NCBI GenBank assembly: GCA_003554945.1
Contig: PWHN01000074.1
Coordinates: 1 to 8,896 of the forward strand
Length of the DNA stretch: 8,896 bases
Source: a bacterium
GTDB taxonomy: Bacteria; T1Sed10-126
Direction: 5' to 3'
Shown here: piece after piece, positions 1 through 7,621 of the stretch
Layout of the letters: each line of letters opens with the position of its first letter
Position numbering within the stretch: the stretch's first letter is position 1
Translations under genes and position numbers: made by a program
The notes under the pieces: generated by a model
Databases searched by the model: none
Seen by the model: the letters and a program-made list of their open reading frames with translations, nothing else
What the model was told of the DNA's origin: nothing

Positions 1-1
1 G

Positions 2-115
2 GGGTTGGGAGCTAAGATTATGGACGGAATGAATCTGGACTATGCGTTTGTTCCTTATGGTGATTTTGGGACACAGCACAGGATAGCGTTCAGGTATCAT
101 TTCGGTGGAATCTAA
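2..115 (+). CDS. PorV/UPF0164-family outer-membrane barrel, C-terminal end only
   Basis: This is the last 37 codons and the TAA stop of a gene that enters from the left edge. The tail contains LDYAFVPYGDFG, then a basic/aromatic last strand ending in RYHFGGI. The same block closes the two complete PorV-like proteins in this window (FDYAYVPYGDFG and FDYAFVPYGDFG), so family membership is well supported despite the short piece. In this family these residues form the last strands of an outer-membrane beta-barrel related to FadL and PorV. It lies directly upstream of the giant cargo gene, separated by 78 nt, so it is probably the last gene of an earlier transcription unit or an earlier copy of the cargo/PorV pair. 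Nothing can be said about its N-terminus or full length. Confidence 0.85.
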   Translation, partial: GLGAKIMDGMNLDYAFVPYGDFGTQHRIAFRYHFGGI

Positions 116-130
116 ATAAATATTTGCTTT

Positions 131-155
131 ACCTAAAAAATTGTGTTAGGTTTTT
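131..155 (+). terminator. Weak terminator-like hairpin
   Basis: ACCTAA at 131-136 and TTAGGT at 146-151 form a perfect 6-bp inverted repeat with a 9-nt loop, followed directly by a run of five T (151-155, the first T also closing the stem). It lies 15 nt after the TAA of the upstream PorV-like gene, where a Rho-independent terminator would be expected. The stem is short and has only two G:C pairs, so it could be inefficient and allow read-through into the next gene, or be a chance match in an AT-rich spacer. Confidence 0.4.
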
Positions 156-179
156 ATATAAACACGTAACTACACTCAC

Positions 180-185
180 AGGCGG
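180..185 (+). promoter_or_regulatory. Shine-Dalgarno-like site that decides the start of the giant cargo gene
   Basis: AGGCGG at 180-185 matches AGGAGG with one mismatch. It is only 2 nt from the GTG at 188 but 8 nt from the in-frame GTG at 194. Normal spacing therefore favours GTG 194, giving a protein that begins (M)NKLLNILFRR. No convincing -35/-10 promoter was found in the 78-nt spacer; TATATA at 155-160 has no well-spaced -35 partner. Confidence 0.45.
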
Positions 186-193
186 ACGTGACA

Positions 194-3100
194 GTGAATA
201 AACTATTGAATATACTCTTTAGACGGTTATCAAAACACATTTCTTTCCTCCAGCCCCTTCTTCTTATCATTTCTGTGCTGGTTGCTTCATTTTTCCTGGC
301 TTCAAGCCTCGAAGCTCAGACTGTTACAATCACAAGTCCAACAGTCGAGGATTACTATGATACCGTGGCTGAATATGTAACGCTATCGGGAACGGTGGCG
401 GATGCCAATGAGGGAGATTCGGTATCAATTGTATTTGGGCCAGATCGTGATCCCGAACATTATGTGAGAGTGGATGCGGATTCGGAGTGGACATTTTCAG
501 AGATAGAACTTGATTACGATGAGAACGAAGAGATCACAGCAGAGTTAAGGGATGGAGGTGAAGGGGCTGACATACTGGATACGGATGTTTTGACTATCCG
601 TCGTCATAGTTTCGAATTTTACGACGTAATGGATGGAAATTGTCCAGATAGAGATAATTACTTACACAGAATTATACTAGTTTTAGGCGAAGCCAGCCAT
701 TCTGATTCAAGCGATTCAGTGCAGATAACGGTAAATAACCAGGAAACGGTGGATGACGATTCAGATTCAATATTTAGTGACACTGTTACAGTAAATGTTT
801 TTGAACCAGGCATACCGGTAGATCTTCCATCAGATACTCCGGTGGCCAGTGACACTTTTTATTTCAACGCGACCCTGCTTGCTGACGGCGGGCCGGAGGT
901 GCTGGCTGAAAGCGACACGTTTATAGTAAGAAGGGAAAAATCCATAGACGTTACTGACCTGGGGGGAGAAAATATAGTTGCGGGTGAGACTTTAGATGTT
1001 GGCGCAGGTGATCAGAACACGCTAGGTGGGACGGCAGCTTTTTTGACTAATCCTGACGACACGATGGAGATTAGAGTTTACCAGGATAATGAGAGGATAG
1101 ATCGTTATCCCGGACTTGATCCTGAAACTAATTGGGACAAGGACATAGAAATAGTTCCCGGTCTTCAGGAGATTGTAGTGCGATTGTACGAAGGAGATGA
1201 CTGGATTTCTCCTATGCCCGAGACGCCGGTGATTGATGATACGGCATCATTCAATGTTCGCGGTCATGATATTGGCATTGACACCCCCGTTGACGGTGAT
1301 ACGACCGGGGCCCATTCAATTACTGTCGAGGGCCGTTCGGATGGTTCGTTGGAAGGGGAGTACGTGACCATTGTGGTTGAATCTGGCTCTGATTCAGAAA
1401 TCTTTGAAACCCATGTTACCGGTTCCGATGCGAACGATACTTTTGTGACAGATGTTGATTTGTTTCTGGGCTCTGTGGATAATGACGCTGAAAATGTACT
1501 TCAAGCCAGGGTGCACTCAGAAGAAACATTAGATGACAATATAATCGACAAGTCGGATACGGTTGTGATCGAACAATTGGTTGATATAGAATCTGATACC
1601 TTTACACCGGGGAGGAGATTTGAAGCACCGGATACAGTGACAGTTGAAGGGCGAAGTATTGGGGCTAATTCTATAACGGTATATGATCCGGTAGCAGAGG
1701 AGACGATAACCAGGGACACCGCCCCGGTCGATGCGGTCTGGGACACCTGGGTAGTAGAACTTCCAGAATTGGGTATTGGTGAAAATCGGTATGAGCTTAT
1801 ATTACATGAATGCATAGGTGAGGATTCTCGCAGGATAGATGATGACGAATTATTATTTTATGGTTTTGATGTCGGTATTGATTCCCCCCTGGAAACCACG
1901 GCGGGTCTTTCAGACGTCGTTTCAGGGGATTCAACCACTGCTCCAAGAGTCCTGGTGGAAGGCGAGTGGAAGGGAGACATAGGAGGATTCCCCGACCTGC
2001 CGGGAAAAATGACATTACATGTCAGTGGGGTGTTGAGCGGTGAGGCTGATACGCACCTGATCGAGTTAGATTCGTCTGAGCCGGACCTGGTCCAGCCTTA
2101 CGAACGATCAATTCCTCTATACCCTGGTGATACTAACCTCATTACCGCCCGAATTCACGATACGTCCCCGACTTCGCGGATTGTTACCAGGTCGGATACG
2201 TTCGAATTATACCGTCAACGTATTGTAGATATTACTGCTCCCCGGTCGGGACTCGATACCGGGGCCACGCATATCGACGTTGCCGGCACGGCTGCCGGGG
2301 CTAACGTGGTTGGTGACTCCGTTTCCCTGCATCCTCCGGCCGGCACAACTATGTCGGGAACGGTTGCCGCTGACTCAAGCTGGCAAATTCAGGATGTTCC
2401 CCTGGATACCGGGCTCCAGGACTTAAAGGTAGAGTTACATTACGGCGGTACTGGAGAACCTGTCGCAGCTTCAGCCAGCATTGAGGTGCGCCGCCACTCG
2501 ATTTCACTGGATACCCCGGTTTACGACCAAAAAGGAGACCCGGTGGAAAATTATGGCTATACCCAGGCAACCGGGGTTGATCTTTCAGGAACTTCCGCCG
2601 GCTCAGCGGGCGGTGATACCGTGAGTGTCCTGGTGGAGGGGGAAGAATCAGGCGACACGGACATATTTGCGACCGCTGTTACCGGTGATCATGCAGACGG
2701 TGAAGACACATATTCTCTACCGGTTCACCTTTTTGCCGGTGACACCAACGAACTGCGGGTCCGCGTCCACGAAGGGGACTCGACGACCACGGTGGTTGAT
2801 GAAAGTGACAGTTTTGTAGTTCGCCGGGGACCCAAAATTACGTTGTATTTGAAAGAAGACACCGCGGCTTTTAAAACAACCACAATTTCCGGCACCGCCC
2901 CGGGGGCCGCTGACGGGGACTCAGTAGAAGTTATCATAAAGGACACGACAAATGTCGTGATTTCCCAATTTGAGACCTCCGTTACCGGTGAGACCTGGTC
3001 GGTTGATGCTGAATTTACGACCGGACCCCAGGTGGTTCGGGTTGATCTATTTGAGGGTGAGATTGACTGGGACAATCACATTTACAGAGATACTGCGCCT

Positions 3101-4012
3101 GTCAGGGGACATGCTCCGGCCATTGAACCGTCTTTGTACGGTGTGGTTTTTGGTGATGAAATAGTAACTGTGGACCAGTCCGGTGATTCAACTACGGCAA
3201 CAAAGTTGCAGGTTATCGCCCCCGCTCCCGGGTCAGATACGGGACAGCCCGTCTCTGTAGAAGTGGCAGCGACTGAGAAGGGAGATACACGGGAAGTGAT
3301 CAGCGAAGTAAAAACTGGTGGAGACCCGATTATATCGGAAGAGGTTACCCTGTTCAGAGGTGATACAAACACGATAACCGTTAGCATTCTCGATGAAAGC
3401 GGCGAATACGTGGCAGCTTCGGACAGTTTTGTTGTCCGCCAGTGGGACGTAAGTGACACAGTTGAATTCCGGGTAATTGATAAGCGTACATCCGAACTGC
3501 TTGTTGGGGCAACCGTGGAACTGTGGAGCGCTGACTACCCGCGCCGGGCGGATGAAACAGACGAGGATGGAACAGTTGAGTTCGAGCTGCCCAAAGAGAA
3601 CCATCAATATGAAGTTACTCTCGATGGTTTTGCCTCGAAAAGCGGTGAAATTGTTCCCGAAGAAATAGACGAAAAAGTTGTTGAACTGGTGGATGCCCCG
3701 GAGGAAGGGCTCCGGAATTTTGTCGCCGGTCCCAACCCCTACCGTGCTTATGAAGAAGAAAGGGACATACGGTTTCAGTTTGAGCGCACGGCGAGCAGTA
3801 GTTTTGAGCTTGAAATATATACTGTCAGCGGACAGCTTGTCTATGAACAGTCCTATACCTGTGGGAATCTCGGGGAAGCCGGGGACAAGCATTACATTAG
3901 CTGGCCCGGCACAAACAACGAAGGTGACGATGTTGCGCGCGGATATTATTTGTACATTTTTACTGATGATTCTGGTGACGAAAAAACCGGAAGGCTGGCT
4001 ATAATACGATGA
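194..4012 (+). CDS. Giant secreted Ig-like repeat protein with T9SS-type C-terminal sorting domain
   Basis: This protein of about 1272 residues (from GTG 194; GTG 188 would add two) is probably a surface fibre or adhesin-like molecule. A basic N-terminus (KLLNILFRRLSK) and hydrophobic stretch at about residues 20-38 form a signal peptide, likely cut after SLEA at residue 41. Residues 43-1084 are ten degenerate beta-rich repeats of 92-118 residues. A typical repeat opens with I-D-x-x-x-P, has V-x-G-T/R-x-x-G and G-D-S/T-V in the middle, then a G-D-T-N strand, and closes with S-D-T/S-F-x-V-R-R or a variant. Residues 1085-1172 resemble a carboxypeptidase-regulatory/Cna-B stalk. Residues 1173-1272 are a sorting domain opening FVAGPNPY, with LEIYTVSGQLVY and GYYLYIF, ending TGRLAIIR. 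It is very acidic and has few cysteines. The stop overlaps the next PorV-like gene. No catalytic motif is visible, so the ligand or partner is unknown. Confidence 0.9.
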   Translation: MNKLLNILFRRLSKHISFLQPLLLIISVLVASFFLASSLEAQTVTITSPTVEDYYDTVAEYVTLSGTVADANEGDSVSIVFGPDRDPEHYVRVDADSEWTFSEIELDYDENEEITAELRDGGEGADILDTDVLTIRRHSFEFYDVMDGNCPDRDNYLHRIILVLGEASHSDSSDSVQITVNNQETVDDDSDSIFSDTVTVNVFEPGIPVDLPSDTPVASDTFYFNATLLADGGPEVLAESDTFIVRREKSIDVTDLGGENIVAGETLDVGAGDQNTLGGTAAFLTNPDDTMEIRVYQDNERIDRYPGLDPETNWDKDIEIVPGLQEIVVRLYEGDDWISPMPETPVIDDTASFNVRGHDIGIDTPVDGDTTGAHSITVEGRSDGSLEGEYVTIVVESGSDSEIFETHVTGSDANDTFVTDVDLFLGSVDNDAENVLQARVHSEETLDDNIIDKSDTVVIEQLVDIESDTFTPGRRFEAPDTVTVEGRSIGANSITVYDPVAEETITRDTAPVDAVWDTWVVELPELGIGENRYELILHECIGEDSRRIDDDELLFYGFDVGIDSPLETTAGLSDVVSGDSTTAPRVLVEGEWKGDIGGFPDLPGKMTLHVSGVLSGEADTHLIELDSSEPDLVQPYERSIPLYPGDTNLITARIHDTSPTSRIVTRSDTFELYRQRIVDITAPRSGLDTGATHIDVAGTAAGANVVGDSVSLHPPAGTTMSGTVAADSSWQIQDVPLDTGLQDLKVELHYGGTGEPVAASASIEVRRHSISLDTPVYDQKGDPVENYGYTQATGVDLSGTSAGSAGGDTVSVLVEGEESGDTDIFATAVTGDHADGEDTYSLPVHLFAGDTNELRVRVHEGDSTTTVVDESDSFVVRRGPKITLYLKEDTAAFKTTTISGTAPGAADGDSVEVIIKDTTNVVISQFETSVTGETWSVDAEFTTGPQVVRVDLFEGEIDWDNHIYRDTAPVRGHAPAIEPSLYGVVFGDEIVTVDQSGDSTTATKLQVIAPAPGSDTGQPVSVEVAATEKGDTREVISEVKTGGDPIISEEVTLFRGDTNTITVSILDESGEYVAASDSFVVRQWDVSDTVEFRVIDKRTSELLVGATVELWSADYPRRADETDEDGTVEFELPKENHQYEVTLDGFASKSGEIVPEEIDEKVVELVDAPEEGLRNFVAGPNPYRAYEEERDIRFQFERTASSSFELEIYTVSGQLVYEQSYTCGNLGEAGDKHYISWPGTNNEGDDVARGYYLYIFTDDSGDEKTGRLAIIR
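320..3445 (+). repeat. Ten tandem Ig-like protein repeats within the giant cargo
   Basis: Repeat boundaries, in residues counted from GTG 194, are: 43-138, 139-249, 250-358, 359-462, 463-558, 559-676, 677-768, 769-879, 880-973 and 974-1084. They were placed by the recurring end motif (TIRRH, SDTFIVRREK, SFNVRGH, SDTVVIEQL, FYGF, SDTFELYRQR, IEVRRH, SDSFVVRRG, APVRGH, SDSFVVRQW) and the following start motif (such as DIGIDTP, DVGIDSP, IVDITAP, SISLDTP). Units 2, 3 and 5 are the most degenerate; 4, 6, 8 and 10 share the clearest motifs. The repetition is at protein level: no long identical DNA blocks were seen, so the duplications are old. Confidence 0.75.
3710..4009 (+). other. T9SS type A-like C-terminal sorting domain of the giant cargo
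   Basis: The last 100 residues begin FVAGPNPY. They continue with a beta-strand pair around IRFQFER and LEIYTVSGQLVY, an acidic loop, then YISWPGTN, ARGYYLYIF and TGRLAIIR. This is the N-P ... I-Y-x-x-x-G-x-x-V ... W-x-G ... S-G-x-Y-x-Y ... K/R-x-x-x-x-K/R order of T9SS type A C-terminal domains, which also resembles FlgD-type Ig-like folds. Known type A domains direct export and are then removed or recognised at the cell surface. Assignment rests on this motif order and on close similarity to the protease tail at 7298-7618. Confidence 0.75.
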
Positions 4013-5001
4013 CCTTTGAGTTGAAAAGGACGAGGCTGAGGGAAAAAACAACAGTCTTCCTGATACCCCTTGTCCTGCTGTTTTTAGTAGGCACAGGCGC
4101 CAGTAGTCTCTATGCCGGTTCAGCCGGTCAGGCGACTGCCGAAGTTCTGCGTCTTGGAGCAGGAGCCGAGCATCCCGCCATGGGTGGTGCGGGGGTGGCG
4201 TCTGTCAGCGGCGCTCCAGCCCTCCAGTATAACCCCGCCGGGCTTGCTGCCGATTACCGCATGGATGTTGATTTTACCTATCAGCGGATGGTGGAGGATA
4301 TAAACTACGGTAATTTCAATTTTATGAGCGAACTCGGAGCTGATGAGTTCATTGGTCTTGGTCTTGGTTACCTTGACTACGGCAGTGTCGACCGGGTGGA
4401 ATTTTCTGGTGACATTCTGCAGACGAGTGGTTCTTTTACCGGTATGGACCTGGTTGGACAGGCCGGCTATGGCCGCCGCTGGGGAAATATATCGGCCGGA
4501 ATAAATGCCAAGATCATCCGGCTGGAAATAGACGATAACGCCAAGACGGCCCGCGCTGTCGACTTTGGCCTCCTCTGGCGCTCCGGGCGCGAAGAATATC
4601 CCCTCTCTCTCGGTCTGGCTCTGGCAAACCTGGGCTCGAAAGTGCAGGGCGAGGACGACGGTCACGAGGACGAGCTGCCGGCAACGTTTCGCCTCGGTCT
4701 GAGTTATGATATACCGCAAGTTCTGGGCAACAACTTTCGGGTAGACCTTGACATGGAAAACCAACTCGAATCGGGCGAAATAGGGTTCCTGGGTGGAATA
4801 CAGTGGAATCCTATTGAACGGCTGGCACTACGGACCGGTTACGACGATAATCTTGACGTTGACGGTGGTCTTACTGCGGGGGCGGGCTTTGAATTTGCCG
4901 AGGGAATGAAATTTGACTACGCTTACGTACCTTACGGTGATTTTGGTAATCTACACCGGTTCTCGTTCGGTTTTAGCCTGGGGGCGAATGACAATGAATA
5001 G
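4009..5001 (+). CDS. PorV/UPF0164-family outer-membrane beta-barrel, copy 1
   Basis: This 330-residue predicted outer-membrane barrel belongs to the family of the T9SS shuttle protein PorV. Residues 1-36 are a signal peptide: basic start KRTRLREK, hydrophobic VFLIPLVLLFLV, likely cut after SLYA. The mature N-terminus shows the family signature: AEVLRLGAG, MGGAGVAS, then QYNPAGL with NPAGL at residues 75-79. Later come GSFTGMDLVGQAGYGRR, IRLEIDDNA, LALANLGSKV, and the closing FDYAYVPYGDFG at 302-313 with final strand FSFGFSLG. Length is slightly below typical PorV. ATG 4009 overlaps the cargo stop as ATGA, and GGAAGG lies 14 nt upstream (3989-3994), so coupled translation is likely. In known systems PorV binds cargo C-terminal domains, so this copy may serve the upstream repeat protein; that link is inferred. 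A fatty-acid or general porin role, as for FadL relatives, is the main alternative. Confidence 0.88.
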   Translation: MTFELKRTRLREKTTVFLIPLVLLFLVGTGASSLYAGSAGQATAEVLRLGAGAEHPAMGGAGVASVSGAPALQYNPAGLAADYRMDVDFTYQRMVEDINYGNFNFMSELGADEFIGLGLGYLDYGSVDRVEFSGDILQTSGSFTGMDLVGQAGYGRRWGNISAGINAKIIRLEIDDNAKTARAVDFGLLWRSGREEYPLSLGLALANLGSKVQGEDDGHEDELPATFRLGLSYDIPQVLGNNFRVDLDMENQLESGEIGFLGGIQWNPIERLALRTGYDDNLDVDGGLTAGAGFEFAEGMKFDYAYVPYGDFGNLHRFSFGFSLGANDNE

Positions 5002-7621
5002 GATTTTTAAATTTACTATTCCCCTGGTTCTCTTCCTGTTTATTCCGGGACTGTTGGTTATCGCCCCCGGTTTTATCCTGGGCGATAGCGGAATTGTACC
5101 CGAACTGACAAATACAACCCGGCAGGAACTTGAAACCGATGCCGCCGCCGGCGCTGCTCGAATCATTGCCAGCCTCAACGTTGACTTTACTCCCGAGGGG
5201 GAGTTAAGTGAAACCGCGAAAGAGGATCAGCGCCAGGCTATCAATCAAAAGCAGGAGACGGTTCTGGGCCAATTGGACGGCACGGATTACGTGAAGACGG
5301 CCCGGATGAAAACGGTCCCCCAATTAGGTCTTATACTGGGACCGGAAGCGCTGGATGAAATACTGCAAATGACGGAAGTGAAGTCAATTTCTAAACAGCG
5401 TCCCCTCGAGCCTCTGCTTGAGGAAAGCGTACCTTTTATCCAGGGAACGCAACTGCAGCAGATGGGAATTGATGGCACGGACCAGGTCGTGGCCGTGCTC
5501 GATACCGGGATCGATCCCGACCACCCCGCGTTCAGTTTTATGGATATTGATGATCGTATTGTTGCTGAGGCTTGTTTTTCGTCGGGGCAAACCCCCGAGT
5601 CGGTCGGGGATGTGGAACCCGAACCAGATAAGCGGTTGTGGGAAGGAGACTGTCCTGATGGAACTGGCCGGCAGATCGGTCCCGGGAGTGGAGTGCCGCT
5701 GGAGGTTCTTAATAGAATGGGAGATTTAGAACCGGCCGACCATGGGACTCATGTCGGTGGAATAGCGGGGGGGAGCAGAGTTAATGACCTGAATTTAGCT
5801 CGAGGCGTAGCACCGCGGGCCTCAATAATGTCGATTAATGTCTTTTTTAAATATAGGGATCCACATCCACTTACTCCACCGGAACAACCTTTGAGCTGGC
5901 CCGATGACATGGTCAAAGCATTGGAGCATGTTTTAGAGAAATCGGCCGAGCTTGATATCGCTGCCGTTAACATGAGTCTTGGTGGAGGAGAATTTAATGA
6001 ACCCTGTCCCGAAGAACCTCAGCAAGAAGTCATTAAAAACCTGAAAAGCGAGGGCATAGCCACAATCATTGCCAGTGGGAACAACAATTGGGTAGAAGCA
6101 GTGGCTTCTCCAGCCTGTATTCCGGAGGCGATAGCAGTGGGGGCTACTGGTATTGAGGAAGAAGACGAATACATCGCTGATTTTTCCAACCAGCACCCTG
6201 AGATGGTTGATTTGGTTGCACCCGGTGCAAATATCCGGGCGGCGGCGCTTGATTTTGACTCAATCCGGGACGTAGTAGAACACGTGGGAGAATCTAAAAG
6301 CGGTACCTCGATGGCCGCGCCACACGTTGCTGGGGCATGGGCGCTCCTGCAATCGGCAACCGGAGAGCAACTGACAGTTGATGAGATAGAACAAACGCTG
6401 ATTGAGACGGGGGCTACTGTCCGTGATGAGCGTGAGGATGTCCTGGGCAGACCCTTCAACGAATATTCCAGTATACGGATAATGGAAGCTCTCGATGAGC
6501 TGGGCAAGACCAAAGTAGTTTTTGAAGTTGAAGAGGAAGGCCCGGACGCCCCCCGACCGGCAGCTGAAGCGCTGGTCGAAGTAAACGGCACTCGGGGTCG
6601 CACTAACGAACAGGGACGTGCCACCATTTTTCCGGAACGTACCGGTGGTCCCTACAAATGGAGCGTTAGCAAATTTGGCTATAAGACAGACACCGGGATT
6701 ATTGAGTCACTGGCCGAAGAACGACGGATTGAACCGGACGTGCTTGAGGAAAGCAAAACTGATCTAACTTTCAGGCTTGAGGATGATGAGGGGAACATAA
6801 TAGATAATCCGGATGATGGCTGGGTTTTTGTGGGCAACGAGGCTGAATCTGCGGATGACCAGGGCGTTGTAACTTTTTCTGACGTTCAAACCAGAAATCA
6901 TCGCTATGTGGCCGTTCATGACGACTACTGGTATAAGCAGGGCTGGATTGACGTGGGGGCGGAAACGCAGGTGATTAAGCTGTCCGTCCCCGACACGAAT
7001 AGTGTGGAGATAGAAGTGGCCGATCCGGCCGGTAATCCGGTTGAAGGGGCACGGGTAGAACTGCGACATAATATTCCTGATTTTCCCGTCTTTGATTATG
7101 TGGAAGAAGAAGAAACTGATTCAGACGGTATCGCTGAGTTTGATGAAGTTGAAGCGGCAGAGTGGCTGGTTAACGTATCAAAAAGCGGCTACGACCGGGT
7201 TCAAACCACGAAAACTCTGCAGCAGGAAGGCCTGAGTAGTATAGATCCTACTGTTGCTGATGAGTTGAGCTACAGTTTTGTATTATCCGTGGATGGTATA
7301 AAAGATTTTCTCGCCGGCCCAAATCCGTTTGATTTTTCTAATTCCAAACATACTGAGCCGGAAAAAAGATTTATCTTTCAGTTTACGGACCCCGGTAAAA
7401 TTAACATGGAACTTGAAATTTACAGTTTAAGCGGAGAACTGGTATATGATTGTAATATTACTGAAGCTGATGATACTGTTGATAATGATAATAAAGCACA
7501 GATATACTGGGATTTAGAAGACAACAGCGGCAGTGAAGTATCCAGTGGCTACTATCTCTACCGGCTGAAGGATCATTCCAGCGGCGACGAAGAGACCGGC
7601 AAGCTGGCTGTGATAAAATGA
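4994..7621 (+). CDS. Secreted subtilisin-family (S8) serine protease with T9SS-type sorting domain
   Basis: This 875-residue exported endopeptidase has N-terminal MNRIFKF plus a long hydrophobic segment (about 8-30) as signal peptide. Residues 54-138 look like an I9-type propeptide. The catalytic domain (about 155-490) has a complete triad and oxyanion site: Asp170 in VAVLDTGID, His250 in DHGTHVGG, Asn363 in ASGNNNW and Ser439 in GTSMAAPHVAGAW. The Asp-His gap is 80 residues against about 32 in subtilisin BPN'. That insert has Cys194 and Cys220; Cys338 and Cys375 follow, so disulfides are possible. Three carboxypeptidase-regulatory-like stalk domains span about 505-587, 588-668 and 669-768, then a sorting domain at 769-875. 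ATG 4994 was chosen because GGGGG at 4980-4984 is 9 nt away; ATG 4988 is the alternative. Overlap with the preceding PorV-like gene is 8 nt. The substrate is unknown; the neighbouring repeat protein is one candidate. Confidence 0.95.
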   Translation: MNRIFKFTIPLVLFLFIPGLLVIAPGFILGDSGIVPELTNTTRQELETDAAAGAARIIASLNVDFTPEGELSETAKEDQRQAINQKQETVLGQLDGTDYVKTARMKTVPQLGLILGPEALDEILQMTEVKSISKQRPLEPLLEESVPFIQGTQLQQMGIDGTDQVVAVLDTGIDPDHPAFSFMDIDDRIVAEACFSSGQTPESVGDVEPEPDKRLWEGDCPDGTGRQIGPGSGVPLEVLNRMGDLEPADHGTHVGGIAGGSRVNDLNLARGVAPRASIMSINVFFKYRDPHPLTPPEQPLSWPDDMVKALEHVLEKSAELDIAAVNMSLGGGEFNEPCPEEPQQEVIKNLKSEGIATIIASGNNNWVEAVASPACIPEAIAVGATGIEEEDEYIADFSNQHPEMVDLVAPGANIRAAALDFDSIRDVVEHVGESKSGTSMAAPHVAGAWALLQSATGEQLTVDEIEQTLIETGATVRDEREDVLGRPFNEYSSIRIMEALDELGKTKVVFEVEEEGPDAPRPAAEALVEVNGTRGRTNEQGRATIFPERTGGPYKWSVSKFGYKTDTGIIESLAEERRIEPDVLEESKTDLTFRLEDDEGNIIDNPDDGWVFVGNEAESADDQGVVTFSDVQTRNHRYVAVHDDYWYKQGWIDVGAETQVIKLSVPDTNSVEIEVADPAGNPVEGARVELRHNIPDFPVFDYVEEEETDSDGIAEFDEVEAAEWLVNVSKSGYDRVQTTKTLQQEGLSSIDPTVADELSYSFVLSVDGIKDFLAGPNPFDFSNSKHTEPEKRFIFQFTDPGKINMELEIYSLSGELVYDCNITEADDTVDNDNKAQIYWDLEDNSGSEVSSGYYLYRLKDHSSGDEETGKLAVIK
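7298..7618 (+). other. T9SS type A-like C-terminal sorting domain of the protease
   Basis: Residues 769-875 of the protease open with FLAGPNPF, then FIFQFTD, LEIYSLSGELVYD, an acidic insert, IYWDLEDNSG, SGYYLYRL and a terminal TGKLAVIK. It aligns by eye with the tail of the giant cargo (shared AGPNP, LEIY, SG-LVY, GYYLY, DEKTGRLAIIR versus DEETGKLAVIK). The central loop is several residues longer here and holds a cysteine in VYDCNIT. Both cargo genes thus end in the same recognition module immediately before a PorV-like gene. Confidence 0.78.

Noticed and set aside
155-160. TATATA as a -10 promoter element
   Set aside because: Candidate -35 matches (TTGTGT at 141, TTTACC at 128, TTGCTT at 124) have spacers of 8, 21 and 25 nt, outside the usual 16-18, in an AT-rich spacer where such strings are common.
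3710-4009. The C-terminal domain as a FlgD flagellar hook-cap domain
   Set aside because: The fold may be similar, but signal peptides, secreted architecture and adjacent PorV-like genes fit a surface sorting domain. No flagellar gene is present.
3233-4051. A 272-codon open frame on the minus strand
   Set aside because: It lies wholly opposite the 3' part of the giant cargo gene and the start of PorV copy 1, whose products are clearly recognisable. Its translation has no signal, domain or plausible composition.
4913-4993. A longer protease reading frame starting at TTG 4913
   Set aside because: It would overlap the conserved C-terminal strands of PorV copy 1 by 89 nt and place extra residues ahead of a complete signal peptide. 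ATG 4994 or 4988 fits better.
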